A program made the position numbers and the translations under genes. A DNA stretch of 64,000 nucleotides from Prunella strophiata (lineage: Eukaryota; Chordata; Aves; Passeriformes; Prunellidae): contig JAZBQD010000014.1 of NCBI GenBank assembly GCA_036583965.1, positions 66,556,395 through 66,620,394 on the forward strand. The letters run 5' to 3'. This document shows, in pieces, positions 23,171-36,130 of this stretch. A model generated the notes under the pieces. That model did not search any database. It was given only the letters and a program-made list of their open reading frames with translations, and was not told the origin of the DNA. The stretch's first letter is position 1, and the number at the start of each line of letters is the position of its first letter.

Positions 23171-25984
23171 CATTATGGTATAGAATGCAATATTTTTAAA
23201 TGTCTAAAAAGATGAAGTGGGAGGGGATTAAAGAGGAGAGGGAATTCTGTTTCCATCTTGCTCTTAATAATGCAAACTTTGGGCAGAACTGAGTGACAGA
23301 GGCCTGGGCTTTTCCTGAAAGGCTCTGCAGACAACTCTGGAAGACCTGATCTTATCATAGGCACCCTTCAATACAAGGCTCTTCCAACTCAAGTTATTGT
23401 GGCAAAAAACAACTTCCTTGAGAAGCACATGAGCTCTGTCTAAAGATGCTGTTACAACATGTATCTATCAAGATATTAATGCTGCTCTCTTCTGCTGACA
23501 TTCCTTCCATGGAGGTGTCAGCTGCCAGAAAATTCCCCAGTATCAACAGGAGGACCACTGTGACCCCTAAGCCTATTAAGTTATTTAGTAAAAGCTCAGT
23601 GTGTCCCAGGAAATTTAAGTAGATGCACTTCTCTGAATATAAAAATGATCAAGAATTTCTCTTTGTTTATTTTAAACAATCTTTTTCCTGTACTGTATCT
23701 CCTCACCAATGCCATGGAGCTGCACAGCCATCAAGAGTTGCCATGCTTAACAGACCCCATCCATCCTGAATGGACAAAATTAAAATATTAAAAAAAAAAT
23801 TAGAAAAAAAAGGCCATTGCAAAAAAAAACAATAAAAGGCATGGATCAACATTACCTTAAATATTCCCAGCACTGCATTTAAGTTCAAGCAACACAACAC
23901 AGACTTAAAGGAATGACAAAGCAGTTCATGAATGCTGAGGAAGTACCAGCATGTGTATCCCAGTGTCACAACATCCATAGCTTTACTCCCAGAGGAAGCA
24001 GTCCCTCTGCCAGATTTCTTCTTCATTAACACGGATGTGGACAGACACCTTATCCCTTCCACCTCCTCCCACTGGATTTACACAAGGGCCAGTTCCCAAC
24101 TGCAGAAATTCACAGGTCTCTCCTGTGCTCTCTGGTGTGAGTTCAAAGCAGAAGGTGTAGAATTTTCATGTTTATGCATTCATATATAAAAACACATTTC
24201 TACCTCCCAGGCAGATGTTTTTTGTATTCACCCCGCTGGCATCAACACAGAATGTGTGGGATGATGCTAATAACTCAGCACTATTAATGTACAGGAGGGT
24301 AAAATAATGTAGCAGCAAACAGTGATATCATGAAAATATATCTAGTTCTCTGTCTCTCAAAATAGCCCAGTATGAAGGACCTAAAAATACCTGCCAAATT
24401 CTTCCCTAGTGGAAAAGACATTCAACAAAATTTACTTAAAACAAACGTGCAGGTGCAACTTCAGGTTTGGAAGTCACAATGTTTCATTTTGAAAACATCT
24501 GGGAGAGGCTACAGGAAGAAAAGAATAAGATCTTTGAACGCTCACTATTATTTTATTTATTTTTACTTATACATTTTCTCTGGGTTTTGTGGAATCAAGC
24601 TACTAGGCTAGGTAAACATTCATTTTGGTGTTGTAAAGCTGTTCACATGCTTTTTCCACAGCTTGTGCTGTAATTTAAATAGCTGTTAAAAAAAGATTTA
24701 ATCCTCTTTTTTAGTCATATCTTAAGTTAAAATGCATCATAGTCTAGCTACTAAGCATTGCTCCAGGAAGAGAAGCCCTCTGTCTATCCCTTGGAGAATA
24801 ATTTGCCATAAAATCTCAAATCCTCCTCTTTATGTACTCCCTACTCCTTACTTTCATGACTCTCCAGATCCAGAAGGAAAATGTTTTTGGTGAAGAGGTT
24901 GTTTTGCTTTTGTGAAACCTGCAGGAGAGCTTTGGATGCAGCACAAGATGCATTAGCAGTAGAAACAAATACCTAAAAATGAGAAATGCAGCAAATCCTT
25001 TAAAAGGACTGGAAAGGATATTCTTTTCATTAAAGCACTAGTTTTAATTCAGATCAGAAGCAAAATACAGCAGAGGTTTGTTTAAGATAGGTCTGAATTT
25101 GGTACCTAAGTAATTTGCCATGCTGGGGGAGCAGGGTCTTGTAAGATTTAGAAATGCAAATCAGACAGTCAGCCCTGATTTGTAATCTTCTTTCATTTCT
25201 CTTTTAAGATTATGAAAAAGATGCAAAAGCCTAGTGATATACAACGAGGAAATAATAGCATAGTATTACATGATTTTTTTTTCAAAAATTAGCTGAAATA
25301 GATGTGCATTTATTGGCAGATTAGAAATAAACAAAACAAAAAACAAAAGAACCAAACAACAAGCAAACCCCATGTTATTAAATAGCTCAAGAACACCAAT
25401 GTAGTTCTTTGCCTTTGGGTGCTACTCTGTCTTAGTGAAACAAGTTTTTGTGTACTTGCTCCCCAGACTGATAGGTACTGTCTGAACAGCAATTTCCCCA
25501 CCTCCTTAAGTGTTAACCATTTGCAGCAGTAATTTGTATAACTTCAGGCAGTAAGTTAACATGAGACAGCTCTTGTAGAGAAAATTCAGAAATATGCAAA
25601 CATGGAGACAACCATTCCTGCTTTGGTGCATGCAACGTTAGCAAATCCAGGGGAAAACCCATTCTATCTGTTTGGAAAACTGGGAGCAGACCAAGCCTCA
25701 CTGCTTGTATTAGCAGGCTGCCAGTGGACTGTGGATGCCCAAAGGACTAAGACAGTGGCAGGCAGATTCTGTCATCAGCCAGGCAAGATGTCATGCAGTG
25801 CAGGTTGGAGTCAAAGATGAGAAGAAAGGACAGAGCCATTCCTTAAATTCACACACATTGCCAACTGACAGAAACGAGACCACTTCTCTTTAAAGCATCC
25901 TTCTTTCAAAGACTTCTCAAAGTGTGAACAGCTCCAGACCAACCTTCACTGATAGTTGTAATGGGAATATCTGCCAATTTGAGA
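23171..25984. other. Noncoding, no gene seen
   Basis: Unique AT-rich sequence with A-rich patches at 23789-23830 and 25328-25360. The 119-codon frame at 23703-24062 (minus) includes a Phe-rich run made by an A tract and has no domain. The stretch 24200-24330 has a few CpG and TAAT motifs but is not distinctive enough to call. Confidence 0.5.
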
Positions 25985-26078
25985 TCTTGTTCCTGTCTTC
26001 TCCATATCCTCCCATAAATACCTGGAGGTTCCTCTGAACCCTTCTCCTCTCCAGGCTGAACAAGACCGGGTCCCTTGC
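25985..26078 (-). mobile_element. CR1 fragment, ORF2 C-terminus, inverted relative to the adjoining 3' end
   Basis: On the minus strand this reads LFSLERRRVQRNLQVF followed by MGGYGED, matching the CR1 ORF2 C-terminal pattern (LFSLEKRRL...). It ends within a few bases of the plus-strand CR1 3' end at 26084. In an intact element this coding segment lies just 5' of that 3' segment, so the pair looks like one insertion with its 5' part flipped. Two independent insertions are the alternative. Confidence 0.7.
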
Positions 26079-26083
26079 ATGGC

Positions 26084-26364
26084 ATGACAGGAAGGCAAGA
26101 AGCAACATACTCAAGTTAAAAGGAGAGTATCCTACTGAATAGAAGTAAAAATATTTTCCCCACGAGGACAGTCAGCCTTTGGAGCAGGCTGTCCAGAGAC
26201 ACTGTGCAGTCTCCATCTGGGGAGGTTTTTAAGACACAGGTGTATCACATGCTGAGAAACATGGTCTGATTTCACAGCTGACCCAGCTCTGAGCAGGAGG
26301 TTGGACTGGAGATCTCCTGAGGGACTTTCAAACCTCAGCTACCACGTGATCCTACTACTACTAC
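26084..26364 (+). mobile_element. CR1 LINE 3' end (plus strand)
   Basis: Matches the 3' untranslated end of a CR1 subfamily: TGACAGGAAGGCAAGAAGCA near 26085, GGAGCAGGCTGTCCAGAGA near 26180, TCTCCATCTGGGGAGGTTTT near 26210, and GAGCAGGAGGTTGGACTGGA near 26292. It ends in GTGATCCTA followed by a short CTA repeat, an eroded form of the CR1 terminal repeat. No coding capacity. Confidence 0.88.
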
Positions 26365-29300
26365 CAACAGCAGGAGCAATACCTTATGAAAATGAGAAGT
26401 GACAGGAGAAAGCCATCAGATCATGGAGGGATGAAAGTGAAATATCAGAGAGTATGAAACAAGTGCATTCTTCTTCCAGGAGCAGCATAACCATATCTCG
26501 TGCACTCCAGCAGCAGCTGGGTCTTACGTGACAGGATAGAAAGCATCAAAGTTTTGTAGTGTTATGCTACTTATTAGCAAAGAACAATTGTCTTGCAGAG
26601 GCTAAAGATCACCAGATCATCTCAGATTTCATTCAAAAAATTTATCCCACTTTGCTACAAATGGTGGTTTGTAGCAATTAGGGATTGAGACTTTTTGTTG
26701 TCTGAAAATGTCACACTAGATGGAGGAATGAGTGATGGATATTTTACAGTGCCTGATAACCTAGGCATCCTAAGAAGATACAAGATTTCTCTGTATTAGA
26801 AACAGAGGAGAAGCCTCAATGTAGGTTACATCAAATTGCAAACTCAGCTCATACTTTAAACATGGTAAAGTTATTCTGGAAGAGCTGATATTACATATGC
26901 ATGACAAATCCATAAAAGAGAAAACTAAAACAAGGTAACATACATTTGAAGGGAAAAGTTCTTCCACAGTAGCACCCTCCACTCTTTAAGATATACAATT
27001 AAATATTCAGTTATAAAAGTAGGAGTCATCCTGAACATCACATCACAGTGGTTGAAGCTGCAGAAATCTTTTAGCAGCCCCCAAGGAAGTGCAGTTAGAG
27101 TAATTTCATATTCAGTGTAGCATCTGCTAACACCAATGAGGTCAAATTTTTGCAGAACCTTTAGTTCTGCTTCCATTGGAGAAGCTACTGCAGACAGAGA
27201 AAGGAAAACCCCACGAGTGAATGCTAAATGTGTGCTTTGGAACCACTTCCCGTTCAAATGACTTGCAAGACAGAGACTAAATTATAAACAGCCTGAGACA
27301 ACAGATTCTAACTTAGTAGCTGCTGGCCAGTTTGATTCTCAGATTCAACTCCACATTTTAAACACCTTAAAAACCAGAGAAGCTGGTCAGACACCGCCAG
27401 AGTATCTTTACTCTGATGTGCTTCAAAGTCCATGGACCATCAGTGAATCATCTCCAAGCTACATAAGTCAGAGTAAAAAAATAAATATTTTTTTACATCC
27501 TCAATGAGGTTTTCCCAAAATCTAAGCACTGTGTTGCTCTTAATCATTTTAACTATGTCAATTCTTTCACTGCAATTCAAACCCTATGATGGGGTCACAC
27601 AGTTGGCAAGACAGACAAAGGAAAACAAGAACCATGTGGCATCTGAAGTGCAAAAGGCTCATACATGCCAGAAGGGAGCTTTGTGTGACTACAGAGAAAG
27701 GCAAATGGATAACAAGAGGATGTGGTTTATTCAGACAGGTTTCATTTCATAAAAAAGCTTAAAAATTCAAAAATTTTATAGCATTTGTTATAATGTTTGT
27801 AAGAACATTTCTGCAGGCTGCCTGACTGCTGTCTCTTACTCTTAACAATACATAATAAAGCCATATTTAATATATATGCATTTTTCAATTGAGAAGTTGA
27901 TGCAATTATCAAAAGCAAGTTACTAAAAATAAAGAATAGCAAGCCAGCAGATGCAGAGGGACTCTTAGATGTATTCAAATCATAAACACAAGGTCCTTCC
28001 ACCTTTGCTGTGCACATTAAAATGGATATTTCCAAGACAGACTGGAAATATTCAACTCCTTTCCTGAGATACCTAACAACACCACCTAAAAGCACCACTG
28101 CACAAACAAATAAGGCTTATAAGCCATCTAATGCTAATTTATTTTTCAGTGCTGTGCTTTTCATTCTGGGTATGTCCACACCTGTGCTGTGCTTTCAGAT
28201 TGTATATTGCAGTTTTCAGAGCAAGCACCACCCTGATCAGAATATACCACCTTGCCTTTTAACTTTGCCTTCCTTCTCCAGGCATTCTGGACACAGAAGC
28301 AGTAAGGATCACGATTCCACTGCAAGACACAACCCATGCTTCACATGGGAAAATTAAGGCACTAATGCTCAGATGGGTTTCACTGAGCTGCTGAAGCCTC
28401 AGTAAATACCACATTAGTAACCCAGACACTTCCCCTTCCTTCTACAGTCAATAACAAGAAACAAGGGGACCAGACATCCCTGCCAAAGATTTTTAGCTAA
28501 ATGGACTTCTCTTTCAGGTTCTGCGAGGTGTGGAGAGTATTAACCCTGTTTTACATACTTTCTGCACAGAAATGTCTCTAGGGAGAGTGGTAGCATCAAC
28601 CAGACACTTCAACCTACCTAAAAATCCGACTTAGCCCCTGCAGGACTTTCCTCACTGCCTTGCAGTAGGACAAAAAAAGTTTTAAATCTGTAAACACACC
28701 CCATTAGAGAAGAAGTGCTAGGTCACCAGAAGATAAAGGAATAAAAGCAGGACTCAATTCCCAGACTCCACTTTCAAATGCCAGATCATGTATTTTTTAA
28801 ATCCTCTTTAGCTTCTATATTCATCTTCATGCCAAATGGTACAGTCTGACTGACACTGACCTTTCATGTATAGGAAGCTACACAGAGAGAAATGATGTGG
28901 TCATTAAATTCCTAGTTTCTAAAATTTTGGCCGGAATTAAGATCCAATATTAAGCCAGTTAAATAAGATTGTCAAAAAGAATGAAAAACTGACTAATATA
29001 TATTAAATATCTGACCTTTTCTTCCACTTTTTCCCCCCCAAGTTCTCCCATCTATTCTTGGCCATTAGAAAAATGCGGTAAACATAATTCACTATTTTCT
29101 TAGCAAAATCTATGTTCTCCGTCACAATGTGAACAAAGGACATTTTTTTCTTTCTTTCAGTGGTTTGATGGACTAAAGAAGAAAAAGTCTTAGAAAATTT
29201 CTGCCTCTGCCTTTTCCTCTGATGGAGGAAAAAAATTGTGGGCAATCCAAAGAGAAAGAATATACTGAAAGTGCTGGAGAGTCTTTAAATGGGAGCAAGA

Positions 29301-29769
29301 GCTTTGAGCCCGGTGCACACAGGTCAGTCAGGACTTTCAGAACTTAAGAAAAGTATTTTGAGAGAGATGAAAAAACTGTACAATGATGCTGTTGCCAGGC
29401 ACTATCTGTTTCATTAGAAAAAGAGATGAAAAATGTTTTGATCAAAGTTGCTTCTATGCTTGCTAGAACCACCAAAACACAGAACAGAAGTGGATGCAGT
29501 CCCAGCTTGCTGTACTACAAAACTGGCTGGAAGGATCAGTAAATTTGGATGATTTGGGGTGCTTTTCTGTTATTTTGTTATTCTGCCTTTAAGTACCAAA
29601 TACTACCTACACCCACAGATAATATTCAACCTGAATACAATTCTGCTAAATCTCATCGGGTGTGCAACATTTCGACCTTACATGTCTTAAAAGTACCACA
29701 AACCATGCAAAATCCCCCCACAAACAACAACTAAATAATTCTCTGAGGACTCTTGGGGGATTTACCACT
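26365..29769. other. Noncoding, no gene seen
   Basis: Unique AT-rich sequence. Frames of 110-118 codons (26925-27257 minus, 27742-28098 minus, 28010-28357 plus) overlap or lie in unbiased sequence and have no recognised domain. A weak MIR-like patch (GGGAAAATTAAGGCACTAAT) sits near 28347. Confidence 0.5.
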
Positions 29770-29850
29770 GCCCATAAGTAAATTGAGGCACAGACACACA
29801 AAAGGCTTGTGAGCTCTGCAGGTGGAGCTGCAGCTACAACTCACCACGGA
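29770..29850 (-). mobile_element. Possible MIR-like SINE fragment
   Basis: Contains AAATTGAGGCACAGACACAC then a CTTGTGAGC-type segment, in the order of the reverse-complement MIR core. Only the AAACTGAGGCACAGA-like part is convincing, so the call is weak. Confidence 0.35.
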
Positions 29851-30160
29851 CTTTTCTACTGTTCCTTACCCTGCAGGCTTCACCTTATATGTTGTTTCCC
29901 ACAAAGCAATCCTCCAAAGCACAAATTTTCATCGCTTTTAATAATTTTTAGGCCTGGATTCTGTATAAACAACAACTGAGGCAAAAGATAGGTTGGCAGC
30001 CCTCCATACTGAGCATTCACTGAAGCAATGACAGGAGTGCCTGGGTGTGGAGACCTGGGATGCAGCATCCACCCCAATGCAGAGTGGGACAGGCCCAGAC
30101 TGATGGAGATGCTGGGCCTGATTTCAGTGCTGCACAAGGAATGGTTATCATCCAACACAA
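29851..30160. other. Noncoding, no gene seen
   Basis: Moderately GC-rich unique sequence leading into the CR1 copy. The overlapping frames (29880-30200 minus, 30028-30270 plus) run into the transposon and are not genes. Confidence 0.5.
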
Positions 30161-30625
30161 TCACAGAATGGTTTGGGCTGGAAGGAACCTTAAAAATCAT
30201 CTTGTTCCAAACCCTCTGCCATGGGCAGGGACACCTTCCACGAGACCAGGTTGCTCCAAGCCTGGTCTAACCCAGCCTTGAACACTTCCAAGGATGGGGA
30301 ATTGTCAAGCTTCACCAGGCAATCTGTTCCATGTCTCACTGCCCTTATAGGAAAGAATTTCTTCCTAGTATCTAATCTAAACCTGTCCTCTTTGAGCTTA
30401 AAGCCATTTTCCTTTTTCATATCACTACGTGTCAAAGTCCCTCCCCAGCTCTCTCCAGGCCCCCTTCAGGTGCTGGAAGGTGCAATTAGGTCTTCCCCGA
30501 GCCTTCTCTTCTCAGGATGAAAATGCCCCAACTCTCTCAGCCTTTCCTCATAGAGGTGTTCCATCCCTCTAACCATCTTGGTGGTCCTCCTCTGTGCCAT
30601 GGTCCTTCCCCTCATCCCATCCTTT
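30161..30625 (-). mobile_element. CR1 LINE 3' end (minus strand)
   Basis: On the plus strand the copy starts with TCACAGAATGGTTTGGGCTG, the reverse complement of the CR1 3' terminus, and runs through the 3' untranslated part. Read on the minus strand, 30552 down to 30502 encodes [17 protein letters not shown], the ORF2 C-terminus of CR1, followed by LGEDLIAPS and a frameshift. It is strongly 5' truncated and non-coding. Several short frames cross it and are shadows. Retention of a readable C-terminal peptide suggests only moderate age. Confidence 0.94.
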
Positions 30626-33600
30626 AAATACATGTAGTTCCATTTATTTACTACTCCAAACCCTGTGACTTAATTCCTTTTTGCCAACGCTACCCAACAC
30701 AATGGGATCTTGATTCCTTGTTCAAGCCCAAGAGCTGTCATAAAACAACAGTTTTAATCTGTTTTATCCAGTCCTAGTAAATGAAGTTTTAGCAGGTATT
30801 TTTTGCCTGCTCTGCCAACTAGATACTTCATAAAGTGAAACAGAATCTCTGCTTCCTTCAGGGCACCTGCTTTCAATTACAGGAAACATACGGCACCTTC
30901 AGATTTTTCAGCTTTCAACATCTGTGCTTTGCAGGTACGATTTGTTGCATTCAAATTACTGCTAAAGCTGCAGAATGGTGTCGAGCTTCCAGGGACATGC
31001 TTGAGAAACACTAGAGATGGACAGAAAGTAATGGTTATCTGCAATTGCTTTTTAATGACTGATTAATGCCTGTTCTGAACCAAATCCTTTAAATTGTTTA
31101 GAAATCTCACCTTGTTCCTCTTGGAAACTCCATTCAGCCTCAGCTTGATTAGAAACATCACCTCTACCCTGCAGCAGATGAACATACTGGCACTGCTATC
31201 CAGCCAAATACACCAGTCTCACACCTTACTCCAAAAGATAACACTATAAATAATACCTCTAAAAGGGAAAACAGCCTGTTGTATCAGCCAGACACAGCTG
31301 GCCACCACGCTGGGATGAGACAGTGACAGCTACAGGTTTAATTCTGCACTAGGTTAAATCTGTCAGTCAGGGACACACACATGCACACAGATTTATACAC
31401 TCCCACCTTTTCCAAACAGGACTGGTGCATAGAAACCAAACCAGCTCATCTGAGCAACCCCTCAGGACTTCTCCAGGCTGGTGCAGTGTGACATAAACCT
31501 GAGTGTCTGTGCCTAGACACATCCAGGTGCACTGATGGCAAGAATCTCAGATTAACCACCACCATGGGTGCTCCCTGCTCCTGCTGCCAGCCCAGCCTGC
31601 TGGCTCCTTATTTCAGGTATTATCACATCATAGCCAGTGCTTGCCAAATCACACAAGCTAAAATAGAACTTCATTACTGCTTCTGCTGGGCCTAGCTGAG
31701 GAAAAACTTGCTGGTTCTATGGAACACCAGCCAGCAGCCCCAAGGTCTAACCAGGAGACAGAAGGAGGGAAGGAGAAGCAGCAGAGTGAATGATGAACAC
31801 TACAGTTACAAGGGAAAAACAGGGGGGAGCATTTTCTAATCTAGACCTGAAGGAATAGATTTTCATGGATGGATGGATGACAGATCTGTGGCAGAGCAGG
31901 ACTCATGGGAATACAGTGTGGAGTGCACTCTCCAGGATCAAATTCAGTTGCTTTGCTATATACTAAAGGCTACTGGAGTATTTAGGTATTTACACTCTTT
32001 ATTATTATGTTTTTATTCTTTTATGATTTATAACTACAGTATATGATTCATATTTATTTACAAGGATCATCCTTCTGCTTAAGGTGAACTTAGATCCAGT
32101 GGAATTTCACTGAGCTTGAAATCACAGGAAATTACTATAGAGGTATCTGTGCTGAAGGAGTGCCCTTCCTTCATCTCTTCACTGTGTAAGGAGCTGATAG
32201 GGCTGTGTATGTCAGAGAAATTAGGAACAGAGAACAAATCAATTCTTATGCTTAGAGAAATAATATCTTAAGAGGATGCTTTTAGACTTGAAAAAAACTT
32301 AGAAAAGGAAACTAAAAAACAACTTGGGTTTATTAATGTAAAGCAAATCTCCCAAATTAATGCACACCAAACTTTCCAGTCCATAAGTCTTTTATCTTAG
32401 ATCAGCTACTTTTGAATGAGTTTGTACCACAATAATAAGCAGAACATTGTGGCAAAACAAACCTACTAGTTTGTTTTATACCTTTTAACTTGGATTCAAC
32501 TCTGGACTCCTGTTTCCTCCAGTTCTACTTCAGCAGACTGAAGCAGTAGGATGGGATCCAAGTTCATCTCTGCATTCCAGGCAGGCTACACCTCCTACAT
32601 TTGGTTCAGGACTTTTTCTAATTTAATTATGTTTGCACTTGGATGTAAGTTAAGTCACAGCTCAACCATTAACTGTGCTCTGCTGTGGCATCCACCCTCT
32701 ATATTTGACTTCACTAACTACCTAATGTTTTGCAGTGAGTTTCTGATAAGTATGTGTTTGCAGATTTTCATGACAGACTAATAACACCAAAGGAGGCTCC
32801 AGCAACGTTTATATACACAAATATTATGTGTATATTTTCTCAACAGTGTCTGCCTACCAGCACCTTTGGAGCTACATAATCTTATCTAGAGTACATTTGC
32901 ATTCTGTTTGCACTAACCAATGTGGTCCATTGCTACTGAGCAAACTGTTATTTGATTAAAACATTATGCACAGCGTAGTTCCAGGACAGACAATCATGTG
33001 GTTCTGAAGAGGCAGCAGTTTCTATTTCTGTCTTGCAAATTTCTGCTTGCCATCATTAGGTATTTCTTCATTAATCATAATGAATAATGAGTAGATGAAG
33101 GCTTTTACCTGGGCCAGAAACCTCTTAAGGTATTTTGAGAAACTGTGTTTTCCTGCCTTTGTCTTTTCCCTTCTCTATTGTTGCTCCCTATTTAGGTCAA
33201 GGATGGATACCTGGAATGCAGGTCCAGCTGTAAATAATTTGAATTTGCAACAGCTTCAGAGCAGGAATCTTCCCTGACTGTGTCAGGAGATGACAGAACA
33301 TCAATTCAGGGAAGATGCTGGAGCTTGGTGGAGAGCAGATGTTAGGCATCTTAACTTTTTCTGGTAATTTATTATATTGTCATCTTTTCGGCTGCTATCA
33401 GCAGATGGTTTAACAGTTTGGAGTGGTAGCCAAACTGAAAAGAATTGAGTAGTGCCACTGAGTACATTAGACAGACAAGACCTGATTAGGGCATTATCTT
33501 CTCACTCGAAATATGAAAATTGAATTCCACACTTGGCCATTTGGACATGTCTCATTTGATGTGTAACAACAGTACAGTCTAAACTATAGCAGTCACCTAT

Positions 33601-33849
33601 ATATTCCATATATGAAATAAATTTAAGCTAAGCTAGTTACTAGTAACAGCTGTGAAAGCACGGACTCTGAAACTCATCTGCTGCAGACAAATCTCTAATC
33701 TCTTTGGCTCAGATTTATTAAATTTATGTGTGTGGGATTTCCTGTTTAGTCCATGAAGAGAAATAATCATTTTAGAGGGCAATTCAGACTTCAGGTGGAC
33801 TAAAATGGAGGTAAAAATATTTTTCCATTGACTATAGAGGTATCCTAGG
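30626..33849. other. Noncoding, no gene seen
   Basis: Unique sequence, moderately GC-rich at 31440-31800. A short GGAT repeat lies near 31866-31877. No frame exceeds about 80 codons and no repeat family was recognised. Confidence 0.5.
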
Positions 33850-33925
33850 CCAACTGTAAGATAAATACTCTATCTGTAAAGGAGGATAACAGCTTTGTCA
33901 CAGCAATATCATGAAGATGAATAGA
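33850..33925 (+). mobile_element. Possible MIR-like SINE fragment
   Basis: Reads CTCTATCTGTAAAGGAGGAT, then TTTGTCACAGCAATATCATG and AAGATGAAT. This follows the forward MIR order (TCATCTGTAAAATGGGGAT, then a GTTGTGAGGATTAAAT-like stretch) with heavy divergence. Weak call. Confidence 0.35.
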
Positions 33926-35112
33926 ATACATATGGCTTAGAATAATGATAGCAATTATCTACCTCAGTTAGATAAAATTTCTTGTTTCTCCTCAACTTGC
34001 CTGCTAATACTACACCAATATACACCTGCTCTGTAAAGGCAAAGCACTCCCTTTCTATTTCAACAGTTTTAGGTGTTGCTACAAACCCAAGACCAGAAAG
34101 GACATCCTGTGTCACCCAGCCAGTAAGGGTACACCCAAAGAGTGATCTCATTCATGTCCTGTAGCCCAGTGATATCAGTAATAGGACACAGAATCTGTGC
34201 TGAGCCTGCACATCCTCAGCCCCAGGCATGCCAGTCTTGCCTACACTTGTATTGCCCAACTTGGAGCTTCATTTTAGCTGCTTTAGCTGCAGCAGCAATT
34301 TTCTTAATGGCCAGGTGGCTATTGCCTAATATATTTTGCTTTTGCTTGTCTTTGCATAATGATGTGGTTTATGTGCACTTTTTATACAGACAGCAGTAAC
34401 TCGCAGTTACTCTGCACAGGATGAAATATTTATGATCCCAAGGTAACAGCAGAGTGCAGAGGAACACAGACCTGGTATCATAATGGAGAACCCAGAAGAG
34501 GCTACACAAGGTACAGTGCAGAGGAGTGGAGGCATGAGCAGATATTAGACAGGGCACAGCCTGACACTCAAGACCCCAGGGCTACAAAAATTCACCTACA
34601 GCTGCCTAACAAAATGCAAATCTGTGGTTTTAGGGTAAGACAGAAAAAGTACCAAGATATGTAAGACATCACATACATATTGAATGGGTGGTGTTACAAT
34701 CCAAGGGAGAATAAGCAAGGTGTAAAAGAATGTTAGAAAATGTAAAAAAAAAAAAACAAAAAAAAACAACAAAACAAAACAAAACAACAAACCCAAACCA
34801 AACCATTAAAAGAACAAGAAGAAGAACCCAGAATGAGGATTAGGAAACCATCAACATCATGCTCATAAAGGCAAAAAGGAAGAAGAAACCCCCATTATCA
34901 AGGTACCCCTCCCAATGATGCCCTTGGTATCTGACTACTTGCCCTCACCACTTCTCAGCTCCAAAAATTAAAGCTCTCTGAGTAAGGATGAGCAAAACAC
35001 CTTGGATAGGAGTAGACACTCAGAAATGTCTATATCTATCTCAAATGTATTATTGAAGCTTTCCTCCCATATAACAGTGTTCCTTCTTTTCTCTTAATAA
35101 GTAGATCTGGAT
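33926..35112. other. Noncoding with A-rich patch, no gene seen
   Basis: Contains an A-rich, CAAAA-repeat-like low-complexity stretch at 34743-34803. Frames of up to 85 codons are without domains. Confidence 0.5.
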
Positions 35113-35149
<37 letters not shown>

Positions 35150-35176
35150 AATAATAATAATAATAATAATAATAAT
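35113..35176. repeat. (TGA)n-(TAA)n trinucleotide microsatellite
   Basis: TGA units (35113 to about 35148) switch cleanly to TAA units (to 35176). The frames through it give poly-Met/poly-Ile and are artefacts. Confidence 0.96.
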
Positions 35177-35799
35177 TTTTGATGAGGTCATTAAGATTTC
35201 AATTACACTAACAAAAAATTTTTGCCTCTTACACAGGGAGCACATTTCACTTGCCTGTAAGAAAATTTTGAATCTGAAAATGTATAAATATTAAAGCTAG
35301 CCTGATGCCTTCATTCCTCTTCCAAGACAGCCAGACCAGAAACTCATAACTCTGACCAAGAAAAGAAAAAAAGAAAAAAACCTACTAATTTTTTAGCATG
35401 AATGTGACCAGTTTCTATTCCTTACTGTCTTGTTCTCCACTGTACATATTTACTCTTTCCACATGTACTTGCACAGTGATCACACTCCTGTTAGGCACTG
35501 CAGAGCCTAATCAAGACAAAATATTTCTAGCCTCAACTTGTAGGAGTCATGGCCTCTCACATATGTTTTTTTACAGAGGAAACCCCAGCACAGAAACAGA
35601 GCTTTTTCAGGAAGTTTACAGTGAGACCTGACGTGACATTTAAGAGGAAAAGCGCAGCCATGCCAATTTTATGCTGATTTCAAACATTTGGGTTTGCTGC
35701 AGTAGTTGTTGAGTAGTAACAAAGCAAATTGCAAATACCATAACAATCATGATAATATGTTAATAGTTTTAATTGAAGTAATTTCTGCAGACAATAAGA
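35177..35799. other. Noncoding, no gene seen
   Basis: AT-rich unique sequence. The frames at 35398-35631 plus and 35680-35961 minus have no domain. Confidence 0.5.
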
Positions 35800-36130
35800 A
35801 TTATACCCTAATGTGTTAATTAATATGATTAGGAAATGTTGTGAAAATGAGTATGTAAAAATGATATCACATGGTATCTGGAAAGGCATGTACAGGGGCT
35901 GGCTCCTCCAAGCTCTCCTCGAGGTGAGATTTATGGACATTAACACACAAGGCTTCAGCAAGGTAAACAGCTGTTTCGATTTTAGTTATAATGAACATTA
36001 ACTCCACATCCCCATTTCTGCTTAATTAAACCTCTGTCTCTGCAACCGATCAAGAGCAAACAGCAAAGGTAACAGGCACTAATTGGGCCCTGTGCAATTT
36101 CAGCCTCAGCTTGGAGCCCAAGTGGTCTGT
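35800..36130. promoter_or_regulatory. Candidate conserved noncoding element
   Basis: Homeodomain-type motifs (GTTAATTAATATGATTAGG near 35815, GCTTAATTAAACC near 36021, CACTAATTGGGCCC near 36077) lie among CpG-containing sequence (CTCGAGG 35919, TTTCGATTTT 35975, AACCGATC 36046). No repeat signature. The texture is continuous and complex, as in vertebrate enhancers of developmental genes. Inference only. Confidence 0.33.

Noticed and set aside
35113..35294. Frames encoding poly-Met/poly-Ile
   Set aside because: Direct translation of the TGA/TAA microsatellite.
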